Shown: in pieces, positions 15,864 to 25,086 of the stretch
How the letters are laid out: every line of letters starts with the position of its first letter
How positions within the stretch are numbered: the stretch's first letter is position 1
Assembly (NCBI RefSeq): GCF_014646115.1
Contig: NZ_BMMV01000009.1
Coordinates: 62,001-126,000, forward strand
Source: Streptomyces camponoticapitis
GTDB lineage: Bacteria; Actinomycetota; Actinomycetes; Streptomycetales; Streptomycetaceae
Direction: 5' to 3'
DNA: 64,000 nt
Program-made: the position numbers and the translations under genes
The notes under the pieces: generated by a model
The model's database searches: none
Seen by the model: the letters and a program-made list of their open reading frames with translations, nothing else
Told to the model about the DNA's origin: nothing

Positions 15864-16865
15864 ATGGCGAAGATCAGGCCCAGCCAGGGCGCCCCGTACG
15901 CCCGCATCATGGGTGTCGGCGGTTACCGTCCGACGCGCGTGGTGCCCAACGAGGTGATCCTGGAGACGATCGACTCGTCCGACGAGTGGATCCGCTCCCG
16001 CTCCGGCATCGCGACCCGGCACTGGGCCTCCGACGAGGAGACCGTCGCCATGATGTCGATCGAGGCGTCCGGCAAGGCCATCGCCGACGCCGGGATCACG
16101 CCGGAGCAGATCGGCGGCGTGATCGTGTCGACCGTCTCGCACTTCAAGCAGACGCCGGCCGTCGCGACGGAGATCGCCGACCGGATCGGCGCGGGCAAAC
16201 CGGCCGCGTTCGACATCTCGGCGGGCTGCGCGGGCTTCGGTTACGGGCTGACGCTCGCCAAGGGCATGGTCGTCGAGGGCTCGGCGGAGTACGTCCTGGT
16301 CATCGGCGTGGAGCGGCTGTCGGACCTCACCGACCTCGAAGACCGCGCCACGGCCTTCCTGTTCGGCGACGGCGCGGGCGCGGTCGTCGTCGGCCCCTCG
16401 CAGGACCCGCAGATCGGTCCGACGGTCTGGGGTTCCGAAGGTGACAAGTCGAACACGATCACGCAGACCGTACCTTGGGACGACTACCGCAAGGGACCGG
16501 TCGAGCGGTTCCCCGCCCTCACCCAGGAGGGCCAGGCGGTCTTCCGCTGGGCGGTCTTCGAGATGGCGAAGATCGCCCAACAGGCCCTCGACGCGGCCGG
16601 GATCACCTCCGCGGACCTGGACGTCTTCATTCCGCACCAGGCCAACATGCGGATCATCGACTCGATGGTGAAGACTCTGAAGCTGCCTGAACACGTCACG
16701 GTCGCCCGCGACGTGGAGACCACCGGCAACACGTCGGCCGCCTCGATCCCGCTCGCGATGGAGCGGCTTCTGGCGACCGGTCAGGCGAAGAGCGGCGACA
16801 CGGCGCTCGTCATCGGCTTCGGGGCGGGTCTCGTGTACGCCGCGACGGTCGTTACCCTCCCCTAG
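15864..16865 (+). CDS. fabH: beta-ketoacyl-ACP synthase III
   Basis: A 333-residue initiating condensing enzyme. The catalytic triad is Cys122 (SAGCAGFG), His258 (IPHQANMRI) and Asn289 (TTGNTSAAS). It joins acetyl- or branched short acyl-CoA primers to malonyl-ACP; streptomycete FabH favours branched primers, which gives iso and anteiso fatty acids. GGAG is upstream of the ATG. It is 15 bp after fabD, in the same operon. Confidence 0.97.
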   Translation: MAKIRPSQGAPYARIMGVGGYRPTRVVPNEVILETIDSSDEWIRSRSGIATRHWASDEETVAMMSIEASGKAIADAGITPEQIGGVIVSTVSHFKQTPAVATEIADRIGAGKPAAFDISAGCAGFGYGLTLAKGMVVEGSAEYVLVIGVERLSDLTDLEDRATAFLFGDGAGAVVVGPSQDPQIGPTVWGSEGDKSNTITQTVPWDDYRKGPVERFPALTQEGQAVFRWAVFEMAKIAQQALDAAGITSADLDVFIPHQANMRIIDSMVKTLKLPEHVTVARDVETTGNTSAASIPLAMERLLATGQAKSGDTALVIGFGAGLVYAATVVTLP

Positions 16866-16937
16866 GCACACCGGAGCTTTCCGGACCGTGCTTGTACAAA
16901 TCCCTCTGCTCACGCTGAATATCGAAGGAGCGCCCAC

Positions 16938-17186
16938 ATGGCCGCCACTCAGGAAGAGATCGTCAACGGTCTCGCGGAGATCGTGAACGAGATCGCCGGC
17001 ATCCCGGTCGAGGACGTCCAGCTGGACAAGTCCTTCACCGACGACCTGGACGTCGACTCGCTGTCCATGGTCGAGGTCGTCGTCGCCGCCGAGGAGCGCT
17101 TCGACGTGAAGATCCCGGACGACGACGTCAAGAACCTGAAGACCGTCGGCGACGCCGCCGACTACATCGCGAAGCACCAGGTCTGA
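16938..17186 (+). CDS. acpP: acyl carrier protein of fatty-acid synthesis
   Basis: An 82-residue acidic carrier. The 4'-phosphopantetheine attachment Ser41 is in DLDVDSLSMVEV. GAAGGAG precedes the ATG by eight bases. It lies between fabH and fabF and carries all acyl intermediates of the type II pathway. Codon use is strongly biased to C/G-ending codons, as expected for high expression. Confidence 0.97.
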   Translation: MAATQEEIVNGLAEIVNEIAGIPVEDVQLDKSFTDDLDVDSLSMVEVVVAAEERFDVKIPDDDVKNLKTVGDAADYIAKHQV

Positions 17187-17265
17187 TCCAGGTCGCGCGG
17201 CTGACGCCACCCGGTGGTGGCGCCGTACAAATTCCGCACCCTCTACACGTGGAGAAAGAATTCCA

Positions 17266-18528
17266 GTGAGCCCGACCAATCGCACCGTGGTCGTCACCGG
17301 TATCGGCGCAACCACACCGCTGGGTGGCGACAGCGCATCGACCTGGGAGGGCCTGCTCGCCGGCCGCTCGGGCGTCAAGCCCCTCGAAAGCGAGCGCTTC
17401 GCCGAACTGCCCGTCCGGATCGCCGCGCTCGCCGCGGTCGATCCGGCCGACGTGCTGCCCCGCCCGCTCGCCCGCAAGCTCGACCGCTCCGCGCAGTTCG
17501 CACTGATCGCGGCGCGTGAGGCGTGGGCCGACGCGGGCTACAAGGCCAAGGCGGGCGAGGACGAGAACATCGCCCCCGAACGTCTCGGCACCGTCATCGC
17601 CTCCGGCATCGGCGGCGTGACCACCCTTCTCGACCAGTACGACGTGCTGAAGGAGAAGGGCGCACGCCGCGTCTCCCCGCACACCGTGCCCATGCTGATG
17701 CCGAACGGGCCGTCCGCCAACGTCGGTCTCGAGGTGAACGCCCAGGCGGGTGTGCACACTCCGGTCTCCGCGTGCGCGTCGGGCGCCGAGGCCATCGGCT
17801 ACGCCGTGGAGATGATCCGCACCGGCCGCGCCGACGTCGTGGTGGCGGGCGGCACGGAGGCGGCGATCCACCCACTGCCGGTCGCCGCGTTCGCCAACAT
17901 GATGGCGATGTCGAAGAACAACGACGAGCCCACGAAGGCGTCCCGCCCCTACGACAAGGGCCGTGACGGCTTCGTCCTCGGCGAGGGCGCGGGGGTCGTG
18001 GTCCTGGAGTCCGCCGAGCACGCGGAGGCGCGCGGCGCGCGCGTCTACTGCGAGGTGCTGGGCCAGGGGCTGTCCGCCGACAGCCACCACATCGCGCAGC
18101 CGGAGCCGACCGGTCGCGGGGTCGCGGCGGCGATGCGGAACCTGCTCGACAACACCGGCGTGAAGCCGTCGGAGATCGTGCACCTGAACGCGCACGCCAC
18201 ATCGACGCCGCAGGGTGACGTGGCGGAGATCAAGGCGCTGCGCCGGGTCCTGGGCGAAGACCTCGACCATGTCGCCGTCTCCGGTACGAAGTCGATGACC
18301 GGCCATCTGCTGGGCGGCGCCGGCGGTATCGAGACCGTGGCGACGGTGCTCGCGCTGCACCACCGGCTGGCCCCGCCGACGATCAACCTCGACGAACTGG
18401 ACGAGGAGGTCGACGCGGACGTCGTGCGCGGCGAGGCACGGGCGCTGCCCGAGGGCACGATCTCGGCGATCAACAACTCGTTCGGCTTCGGCGGCCACAA
18501 CGTGGTGCTGGCGTTCCGCTCGGTCTGA
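17266..18528 (+). CDS. fabF: beta-ketoacyl-ACP synthase II
   Basis: A 420-residue elongating condensing enzyme. The active site is Cys170 (SACASGAEA), His310 (NAHATSTPQGD) and His347 (KSMTGHLLGGAGG). GTG start at 17266, with GGAG 11 bases upstream. It is last in the fab operon and is followed by a strong hairpin. It resembles the KS-alpha of type II polyketide synthases, but the flanking fabD/fabH/acpP make the primary-metabolism role secure. Confidence 0.97.
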   Translation: MSPTNRTVVVTGIGATTPLGGDSASTWEGLLAGRSGVKPLESERFAELPVRIAALAAVDPADVLPRPLARKLDRSAQFALIAAREAWADAGYKAKAGEDENIAPERLGTVIASGIGGVTTLLDQYDVLKEKGARRVSPHTVPMLMPNGPSANVGLEVNAQAGVHTPVSACASGAEAIGYAVEMIRTGRADVVVAGGTEAAIHPLPVAAFANMMAMSKNNDEPTKASRPYDKGRDGFVLGEGAGVVVLESAEHAEARGARVYCEVLGQGLSADSHHIAQPEPTGRGVAAAMRNLLDNTGVKPSEIVHLNAHATSTPQGDVAEIKALRRVLGEDLDHVAVSGTKSMTGHLLGGAGGIETVATVLALHHRLAPPTINLDELDEEVDADVVRGEARALPEGTISAINNSFGFGGHNVVLAFRSV

Positions 18529-18547
18529 CCGGGCCCCCGGTACACCG

Positions 18548-18614
18548 GGACCGACAACGCCGGAGGCCCGGCTCCCGTCCTCGACGGGAGCCGGGCCTCC
18601 GGCGTTGTCGGTCC
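18548..18614. terminator. very strong bidirectional terminator after fabF
   Basis: A perfect 32-bp stem (18548-18579 with 18583-18614) and a three-base loop. It lies between convergent fabF and the reductase gene at 18650, and would insulate both. Confidence 0.9.
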
Positions 18615-18649
18615 TGTCCGTCCTACGGGTCGCCGGGCCTTCCGGTCCC

Positions 18650-19525
18650 TCAGTCCCCGAAGCTGGCGAAGTACGTCGCGGCCATGTCCTTCTCGCCGTG
18701 CCCCTGGTCCTGCGCCCGGGTGAATCGCCGTACGCCCGCCTCGGCGACGTCCAGCCGGACGCCTGCCGCCTCGGCGGCCTCGACGACGAGACGTGCGTCC
18801 TTGACGGCCGTGGTGAGCCCGAAGCTCGGGGTGTAGTCGTCGTCCAGGATCGCCGCCGACTTCGCCCGGAGGTAGCCGGAGTCGAGGGCGCCGCCCTCGG
18901 TGGCGGCCAGGAAGTCCCGCGGGTCGACGTCGAGCGCCTTCGCGAGGGCCAGTGCCTCCGCCGTCGCGTGGGTGAGGGTCAGGGCCCAGCTGTTGCAGAC
19001 GAGCTTGAGCCGGGTCGCCGCCCCGGACGCGCCGTCTTCGCCCACCCAGAGGGTGCGGCCGCCGACCGCGTCCAGAACGGACGTGACGGTGCCGCGGGCG
19101 TCCTCGGGGCCCGCGGCGAGGACGACGAGCTTCCCCTGCTCGGCGGGGGCCCTGGTGCCCAGTACGGGCGAGTCGAAGAAGACCAGTCCGTGGGCCGCGG
19201 CCAGTTCGGCGAGCGGGACGAGTCCGTCCAGGCCCGCCGTCGTCGCCTGGAGCCAGACCATGCCGGGCCGCAGCTCCGGGGCCGCCTCCGCCATCGTCTC
19301 CAGGGCGGCGGCGCCGTCGTACAGGATCGTGAGGACGATGTCCGCGCCGCGTACGGCGTCCGCCGGGGTGTCCGCGATCCGCGCCCCGTCGGCCGCGAGC
19401 GGCTCCGCCTTCGCGCGCGTACGGTTCCAGACCCGTACCGCGTGTCCGGTCCGGCAGAGATTGCGGGCCATCGCCGCGCCCATGATGCCGGTACCGAGAA
19501 CTGCTACTTCGAGTTGATCAGCCAT
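18650..19525 (-). CDS. NAD(P)-dependent beta-hydroxyacid dehydrogenase-like reductase
   Basis: A 291-residue protein of the 6-phosphogluconate/3-hydroxyisobutyrate dehydrogenase family. The N-terminal Rossmann motif is VLGTGIMGAAMARNL with WNRTRAKAEPL after it. A family catalytic lysine is in the CNSWALTLTHATAE region, in RLKLVCN. The C-terminal helical domain ends in DQGHGEKDMAATY. The ATG at 19525 begins the Rossmann fold with no extra N-terminus. Substrate is not assignable. It is convergent with fabF. Confidence 0.88.
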   Translation of the reverse strand: MADQLEVAVLGTGIMGAAMARNLCRTGHAVRVWNRTRAKAEPLAADGARIADTPADAVRGADIVLTILYDGAAALETMAEAAPELRPGMVWLQATTAGLDGLVPLAELAAAHGLVFFDSPVLGTRAPAEQGKLVVLAAGPEDARGTVTSVLDAVGGRTLWVGEDGASGAATRLKLVCNSWALTLTHATAEALALAKALDVDPRDFLAATEGGALDSGYLRAKSAAILDDDYTPSFGLTTAVKDARLVVEAAEAAGVRLDVAEAGVRRFTRAQDQGHGEKDMAATYFASFGD

Positions 19526-19589
19526 GCGCCCACCGTAGAAGGCGGCGGCGGCGTCCGTCCCCAGGGGTACGCCCGTGTGCGGTCCCGGC

Positions 19590-20084
19590 TCAGACGACCT
19601 GGTGCAGCCAGCGCACGGGGGCGCCCTCACCCGCGTACCGGAAGGGCTCCAGCTCGTCGTCCCACGGCTTGCCGAGCAGCTTCGCGACCTCGGCCTCCAG
19701 CTGGGTCTCACCGCTCAGCGACCGGGCGAGGGCGGCGCGCAGCCGGTCCTCGGGGACCAGGATGTCGCCGTGCATACCGGTGACGGCGTGGAAGATGCCC
19801 AGCTCGGGCGTGGCGCTGTAACGCTCGCCCTCGGCGGTGGGGCTGGGCTCGGCGGTCACCTCGAAGCGCAGCATCCGCCAGCCGCGCAGCGCGGAGGCGA
19901 GCTTGGACGCGGTGCCGGCCTCGCCCCGCCAGGAGAACTCGGACCGCCAGGTGCCGGGCGATGCGGGCTGCCTGATCCAGTCGAGCTGGACGCGCGCGCC
20001 GAGGACGCCCGCCACCGCCCATTCGACGTGGGGGCACATCGCGCGGGGCGCGGAGTGCACGTACAGAACGCCACGTGTGGTCAC
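19590..20084 (-). CDS. DUF3145 conserved actinobacterial protein
   Basis: A 164-residue soluble protein of unknown function, with length and sequence typical of DUF3145. Recognisable pieces are TRGVLYVHSAPRAMCPH at the N-terminus, WRSEFSWRGE in the middle and GKPWDDELEPFRYAGEG near the end. The GTG start at 20084 has GGAGG five bases upstream. In S. coelicolor the homologue follows the fab operon, as here. No catalytic motif is apparent. Confidence 0.88.
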   Translation of the reverse strand: MTTRGVLYVHSAPRAMCPHVEWAVAGVLGARVQLDWIRQPASPGTWRSEFSWRGEAGTASKLASALRGWRMLRFEVTAEPSPTAEGERYSATPELGIFHAVTGMHGDILVPEDRLRAALARSLSGETQLEAEVAKLLGKPWDDELEPFRYAGEGAPVRWLHQVV

Positions 20085-20356
20085 CGGGACCTCCAGTGTG
20101 GGACGAGGTTCGCCTTTCCCAACGGCCTCAGTAAACAGCATCGAGAGTGAAACCCCGCAAAACGGGCAACATGTGACGGGATGTAACTTACCGGAGTCGT
20201 GGGGGCGCGGTTGACTCCGGTTCGACGCCTGAAAGCTACCTTGCGCGGGAGGCACGGGGGTGCCGTACTGTCGGTCCCAGGCGCGATATACGCGAAGCTT
20301 TCACTCGCCAGGACGCCGCCGTACGCATGACGACGCCCACGCGGAGGGTTCACAGC

Positions 20357-21307
20357 ATGCAGGAGAGCCCTCAGGACCGTGCCGGGCGGCGCCCGGGCGG
20401 TCACGGCCCGCGCCGCCGGAAACCGTACGCGAGTGTCGCGGCCTCCTGTGCCGGGCTGCTGGTCGGCGTCGTCGCGCTGGCGGGGTGCACGTCCTCCGAC
20501 GGCACCGACCCGGACTGGACGAAGGCGAAGACGAGCCAGCCGCCGCCGAAGCCGGTCTGGGACCGCAGTCCCACCTCGATCGCGGCGGTCGGCGACTCCA
20601 TCACACGCGGCTTCGACGCCTGCGGGGTGCTGAGCGACTGCCCCGAGGTCTCCTGGTCGACCGGCTCCGACGACCAGGTGCGCAGCCTCGCGGTGCGGCT
20701 GCTCGGCAAGCCGGCCGTCGCGGAGAACAGCTGGAACTACGCGCGCACGGGCGCCACCGTCGGCGATCTGGGCCGGCAGATGTCGAAGGCGGCCACGCAC
20801 AAACCGGATCTGGTCACGGTCATGATGGGCGCCAACGACGCGTGCAAGGACGAGGTCGCGCTGATGACGCCGGTGGACGAGTTCCGCGCGTCGTTCGAGG
20901 ATTCGATGCGGCGCCTGCGCGCGCAGGCGCCCAAGACGCAGGTGTACGTGGCGAGCGTGCCCGATCTCAAGCGGCTCTGGTCCGAGGGCCGGGAAAATCC
21001 GCTGGGGCGGCAGATATGGAAGCTGGGGATCTGCTCGTCGATGCTGGGCGACTCGCAGGACATGGACGCCGCGGCGCAGAAGCGGCGCTCCACGGTGCAG
21101 GCGCGGGTGGTGGCGTACAACACGGTGCTCAAGGACGTGTGCGCGAAGGACCTGCGCTGCCGTTACGACGGCGGGGCGGTCTTCGACTACCGGTTCACGG
21201 GTGATCAGCTGAGCGCCTGGGACTGGTTCCATCCGAGCAAGAACGGCCAGGGCAAGCTGGCGGACATCGCCTACCGCAACGTCGTCGCGGCCAACCCACC
21301 GGCGTAG
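20357..21307 (+). CDS. SGNH/GDSL hydrolase lipoprotein
   Basis: A 316-residue surface lipoprotein. A twin-Arg-rich N-terminus and hydrophobic segment end in the lipobox LAGC (about residue 44). The SGNH blocks are clear: GDSITRGFDACG (Ser nucleophile), the Gly in RTGATVGDL, Asn in GANDAC and His in DWFHPSKNGQ. Several Cys pairs suggest disulfides, as in Streptomyces extracellular lipases. GGAGGG sits before the ATG at 20357. It probably hydrolyses esters outside the membrane; substrate unknown. Confidence 0.9.
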   Translation: MQESPQDRAGRRPGGHGPRRRKPYASVAASCAGLLVGVVALAGCTSSDGTDPDWTKAKTSQPPPKPVWDRSPTSIAAVGDSITRGFDACGVLSDCPEVSWSTGSDDQVRSLAVRLLGKPAVAENSWNYARTGATVGDLGRQMSKAATHKPDLVTVMMGANDACKDEVALMTPVDEFRASFEDSMRRLRAQAPKTQVYVASVPDLKRLWSEGRENPLGRQIWKLGICSSMLGDSQDMDAAAQKRRSTVQARVVAYNTVLKDVCAKDLRCRYDGGAVFDYRFTGDQLSAWDWFHPSKNGQGKLADIAYRNVVAANPPA

Positions 21308-21333
21308 GGTCGGCGACCGTGGAGGAGCCGACC

Positions 21334-22413
21334 GTGACCGATGTGACCGCGAAAGACACGACCTCGAACGACACCACCGTGACCGAGCCGTCGGCCTCCG
21401 GCCGGACGCCCGAGCGCTTCGGCACGGCGCCCGACGGGACCCCGGTCCACCGCTGGGTCCTGGAGCGGGCCGGTGTACGGGTGAAGGTGCTCACCTACGG
21501 GGGGATCCTCCAGTCCGTCGAGGTGCCGGACAGCGAGGGCGCCCTCGCGAACGTGGTGCTCGGTTTCGACGATGTCGCGGGCTACGTCGGCTGCCCGTCG
21601 CCGTATTTCGGGGCGCTGATCGGCCGGTACGCGAACCGGATCGCGCGCGGGACGTTCACGCTCGACGGGCGGACCTACCGGCTGCCCCGCAACAACGGGC
21701 CCAACTGTCTGCACGGCGGTGAGCGAGGCTTCGACAAGCGCGTGTGGGACGCGGAGCCGGCGGCGGACGGGCACGGTGTACGGCTGTCGCTGGTGAGCCC
21801 GGACGGCGAGGAGGGTTTCCCCGGCCGGCTGGAGATCTCCGCGACGTACACGCTTCAGGCGGACGGGGCGCTGCGGATCCACTACCGGGCGGTGACGGAC
21901 GCGCCGACCGTGGTCAATCCGACGAATCACTCGTACTGGAATCTGAGCGGCGCGGGAAGCGGCGGCGCCGGTGGGCATGTGCTGCGGATCGCGGCAGGTC
22001 ACATCACCCCGCTGGACGGCGACTCGGTGCCGACGGGGCTGCCCGCGCCGGTCGCCGGGACCCGTTTCGACTTCCGTGAACCGCGCAAGGTGGGGTCGGG
22101 TTACGACGACAACTTCGTGCTGGATCAGGGGAGTTCCGGGGCTTCGGTCGCGGCTGAACTGTACGACCCCGCGTCGGGGCGGGTGTTGACGGTGACGACG
22201 ACCGAACCGGGCATGCAGCTGTACACCGGTGACCACTTCGACGCGGGGCCCTTCCGGCCCGGCGAGGGCATCGCGCTGGAGACGCAGCACTTCCCGGACT
22301 CGCCGAACCGGCCCGACTTCCCGAGCACCGTGCTGCGGCCGGGCGAGGTGTTCACCTCGGCCACGACGTACGGGTTCTCGGCCGGACGGGCCATGGGCCC
22401 GTCCGGCTCTTGA
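21334..22413 (+). CDS. galM: aldose 1-epimerase (mutarotase)
   Basis: A 359-residue enzyme that interconverts alpha and beta anomers of hexoses. The catalytic His is in NPTNHSYWNL and the catalytic Glu in ALETQHFPDSPN; GRYANRIA and NCLHGGERGF are also conserved. I prefer GTG at 21334, since GGAGGAG is seven bases before it; GTG at 21319 would place the ribosome site inside the gene. The N-terminal 25 residues are Thr-rich and nonconserved. A 12-bp hairpin lies within the last ten codons. It is convergent with a beta-glucosidase gene, so a sugar-use locus is likely. Confidence 0.93.
   Translation: MTDVTAKDTTSNDTTVTEPSASGRTPERFGTAPDGTPVHRWVLERAGVRVKVLTYGGILQSVEVPDSEGALANVVLGFDDVAGYVGCPSPYFGALIGRYANRIARGTFTLDGRTYRLPRNNGPNCLHGGERGFDKRVWDAEPAADGHGVRLSLVSPDGEEGFPGRLEISATYTLQADGALRIHYRAVTDAPTVVNPTNHSYWNLSGAGSGGAGGHVLRIAAGHITPLDGDSVPTGLPAPVAGTRFDFREPRKVGSGYDDNFVLDQGSSGASVAAELYDPASGRVLTVTTTEPGMQLYTGDHFDAGPFRPGEGIALETQHFPDSPNRPDFPSTVLRPGEVFTSATTYGFSAGRAMGPSGS
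22381..22407. terminator. hairpin inside the 3' end of galM
   Basis: GCCGGACGGGCC (22381-22392), three loop bases, then the exact complement (22396-22407), followed by TCTTGA, which contains the galM stop. It can serve both galM and the convergent beta-glucosidase gene. Confidence 0.75.
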
Positions 22414-22443
22414 GAACCGGCGCGAGGAGGCGCCCGGCGGCGC

Positions 22444-24927
22444 TCAGCGCTGGACGGTGGCGCTCAGCCTGCGGTCGGTGAGCGAGCGGCCCGCCTGGAT
22501 CTCGTACGCCCCGGGGACGGCCGTCCAGCCGCTCTCCGCCTCGTCCCACACCTCGAAGGCGCGGGCCCTGAGCGGGACCGTCACCTCGACGCTCTCGCCG
22601 GGACCCGCCTCCACCGAGGCGAATCCGGCCAGCCAGCGGACCGGGCGCTCGGGCGCGTCGGGCGCACCGCCGGGGACGGGCGCGAGATAGATCTGGACGG
22701 TCTCGCGGCCGGACCGCGCACCGGTGTTGCGCAGCCTCACGGTGGCCCGTTCGGTGGTGGCGTCCAGGGTCTCGTACTCCCAGTCGGTGTAGCCGAGCCC
22801 GTGGCCGAAGGGGTAGGAGGGCGTCGCGCCGGACCGCTCCCAGGCGCGGTAGCCGATGAACACGCCTTCGGTGTAGTGCAGTTGACCCGCGTCGGGGGTG
22901 GTGTCCGTGACGGGGACGTCGGCCAGCGCGACCGGCCAGGTCGTGGTGAGCCGGCCACCGGGCTCCTCGGCGCCGGTGAGGACGTCGGCGAGCGCGGCGC
23001 CGCCCTCCTGGCCGGGGAACCAGCTGAGCAGTACGGCGGCCACGTCGTCGCGCCACGGCATCTCGACCGGTGAGCCGGTGTTGACGACCACGACGGTGTT
23101 CGGGTTGACGGCGGCGACGGCCGCGACGAGCGCGTTCTGGTGGCCGGGCAGTTCCAGGCTCGTACGGTCGAAGCCCTCCGACTCGACGGCCGTGGTGGTG
23201 GCCACCACGACAACGGCGGTGTCCGCCGCCCTGGCGGCCTCGACGGCCTCGGCGATCAGGTCGTCCGGGTCGCGGCGCGGGCCGAGGTGGAGCAGCGAGA
23301 ACGCGACGGCGTCCATCGGGGCCCCAGGCAGCCGGGGCACGGTCAGGTGCAGCGAGACGTCCACGGTCCGGCCCTCGACGAGGGGGACGCGGGCGCGCTC
23401 CAGGCGCTCGCCGAAGAACGCGTTGAACGGGTCGGTGCTGTCGCCGAGCCCTTCCTCGCCCTCCCAGATCTTCTCCCCGTCCACGGTGAGGACGAGGGGG
23501 CCGATCCCCCGGGTGCCGAAGGTGTGGTCGCCGCTCTCGCGCGGGGTGAAGGTGCCGGTGAACTCGACGGTGTGCAGCTCGTCGTACACGACGCCGTCGG
23601 GCAGGTCGACGCCGACCCACTGGACCATGCCGGAGGGGAGATCGGTGGTGCCCAGCTCGCGTCCGTCGGCGGCGCGGCAAACCGCTCGCAGGGTGAATCC
23701 CTTGCCGGCGACGGCGAGTTGGTCGCTGGGGTCGGCGCCGACGCTGTAGCTGAGGGCGCCGTCGGGCAGGGCGGCGGTGAGGCCGTCGAGCGGTGAGACG
23801 GTGTGCGGCGGGAAGACGTGGGCCGAGCCGCCGCCGAGGATCCGGGCGTCGCGGGCGGCGGCGCCGCTGAGGGCCACCGTGCGGGTCCTGGCGGGGTCGA
23901 GCGGCAGGGCGGGCCGCCCGTCGCGTACCTCGTTGCGCAGAAGGACGAAGGAGCGGCGCGCGACCTCGCGGGCCAGCGCGTCTCCGTCGACGGGTGCGGG
24001 CAGTGCGGACGCCGCGACGACGGCGGGCGCGTCGTCGAGGGCGCCGACTCGGGCGGCGAGCCTCAGCACGTTGCGTACGGCGTCGTCGACGAGGGACTCC
24101 TCCACCTCGCCGGCCCGGACGGCGGCGGCGAGCGCGGGGCCGTACACGGTCTTGGGGCCCGGCATGGCGACGTCGAGGCCGCCGAGGATCGCGCCGGTGG
24201 TGGAGCGGGCGGCCAGCCAGTCGGAGACGATGTAGCCGTCGAATCCCCACTCGCCGCGCAGGACTTCCTTCTGGAGATGGCGGTGCTCGGTCATCGAGTA
24301 GCCGTTGACCTGGTTGTAGGCGGCCATGATGCCCCAGGGGTGGGCGTTCTTGACGATGGCCTCGAACGGGGCGAGGTAGAGCTCGCGCAGCGGGCGCGGG
24401 GCGACGACGTTGTCGACGGTGAAGCGGTCGGTCTCGGCGTCGTTCGCGACGAAGTGCTTGACGGTCGTGCCGACGCCGCCGTCCTGGACGCCCAGCACAT
24501 AGCCGGTGCCGATCTCGCCGGTGAGGTACGGGTCTTCGCTGTACGCCTCGAAGTGGCGTCCGCCGAGCGGCGAGCGGTGCAGGTTGACGGTCGGGGCGAG
24601 GAGGACGTGCACGCCCTTGCGGCGGGCCTCCTGGGCGAGCAACCGGCCTGCCCTGCGGGCCAGTTCGGGGTCCCAGGTGGCGGCGAGCGCGGTCGGCGAC
24701 GGGAGCGCGACCGACGGGTCGTCGGCGGTCCAGCGCACACCCCGGACACCGATCGGGCCGTCGGACATGACGAGGGAGGCCAGGCCGATCTGCGGGAGCG
24801 CCGGCAGCGACCAGTTGTCCTGCCCTGCCAGCAGCCGCGCCTTGTCGTCCAGATCCAGCTTGCCGAGCGCGGCGTCGACGGCCGCTTCGCGTGTCTGGTC
24901 GGCCGGAGTGATGGGTGCGCCGGTCAC
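22444..24927 (-). CDS. GH3 beta-glucosidase with inserted PA14 domain
   Basis: An 827-residue cytoplasmic glycosidase (no signal peptide). Domains in order: GH3 TIM barrel with nucleophile Asp236 in YIVSDWLAA and the KHFVAND motif; GH3 C-terminal sandwich interrupted by a PA14 sugar-binding domain at about residues 395-535 (FTGTFTPRESGDHTFG); C-terminal fibronectin III-like domain. The PA14 insertion is typical of broad-specificity bacterial beta-glucosidases. GTG start at 24927 with AGGAGG upstream. It is divergent from a TetR-type gene that probably controls it. Confidence 0.93.
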   Translation of the reverse strand: MTGAPITPADQTREAAVDAALGKLDLDDKARLLAGQDNWSLPALPQIGLASLVMSDGPIGVRGVRWTADDPSVALPSPTALAATWDPELARRAGRLLAQEARRKGVHVLLAPTVNLHRSPLGGRHFEAYSEDPYLTGEIGTGYVLGVQDGGVGTTVKHFVANDAETDRFTVDNVVAPRPLRELYLAPFEAIVKNAHPWGIMAAYNQVNGYSMTEHRHLQKEVLRGEWGFDGYIVSDWLAARSTTGAILGGLDVAMPGPKTVYGPALAAAVRAGEVEESLVDDAVRNVLRLAARVGALDDAPAVVAASALPAPVDGDALAREVARRSFVLLRNEVRDGRPALPLDPARTRTVALSGAAARDARILGGGSAHVFPPHTVSPLDGLTAALPDGALSYSVGADPSDQLAVAGKGFTLRAVCRAADGRELGTTDLPSGMVQWVGVDLPDGVVYDELHTVEFTGTFTPRESGDHTFGTRGIGPLVLTVDGEKIWEGEEGLGDSTDPFNAFFGERLERARVPLVEGRTVDVSLHLTVPRLPGAPMDAVAFSLLHLGPRRDPDDLIAEAVEAARAADTAVVVVATTTAVESEGFDRTSLELPGHQNALVAAVAAVNPNTVVVVNTGSPVEMPWRDDVAAVLLSWFPGQEGGAALADVLTGAEEPGGRLTTTWPVALADVPVTDTTPDAGQLHYTEGVFIGYRAWERSGATPSYPFGHGLGYTDWEYETLDATTERATVRLRNTGARSGRETVQIYLAPVPGGAPDAPERPVRWLAGFASVEAGPGESVEVTVPLRARAFEVWDEAESGWTAVPGAYEIQAGRSLTDRRLSATVQR

Positions 24928-25050
24928 GGCGGTACCTCCTCGTCAGTGCCCTGCGTTCGTGCGGACGGTTACATGGTGACCCGCAATTCTGTAGCCGGGT
25001 AGGCTTCGTTATCTTTTTGTTACTCATGTACGGTCCGGAGACGACGACCG
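24928..25050. promoter_or_regulatory. AT-rich divergent promoter region, beta-glucosidase/TetR
   Basis: A 123-bp gap with a locally AT-rich core (about 24985-25030) that contains GTTAC-ATG-GTGAC and GTTATCTTTTTGTTAC. These related GTNAC words could be the regulator's operator; no perfect long dyad is present. Confidence 0.4.
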
Positions 25051-25086
25051 GTGAGCGGACAGGCACGAGGCGAGAGGACCGGTGGG

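Noticed and set aside
15564..17477. 637-codon minus-strand ORF across the fab operon
   Set aside because: Antisense shadow of fabD, fabH, acpP and fabF, all with complete active sites.
17266..18528. fabF considered as a polyketide KS-alpha
   Set aside because: There is no chain-length factor, cyclase or KR gene; the fabD-fabH-acpP order is that of primary fatty-acid synthesis.
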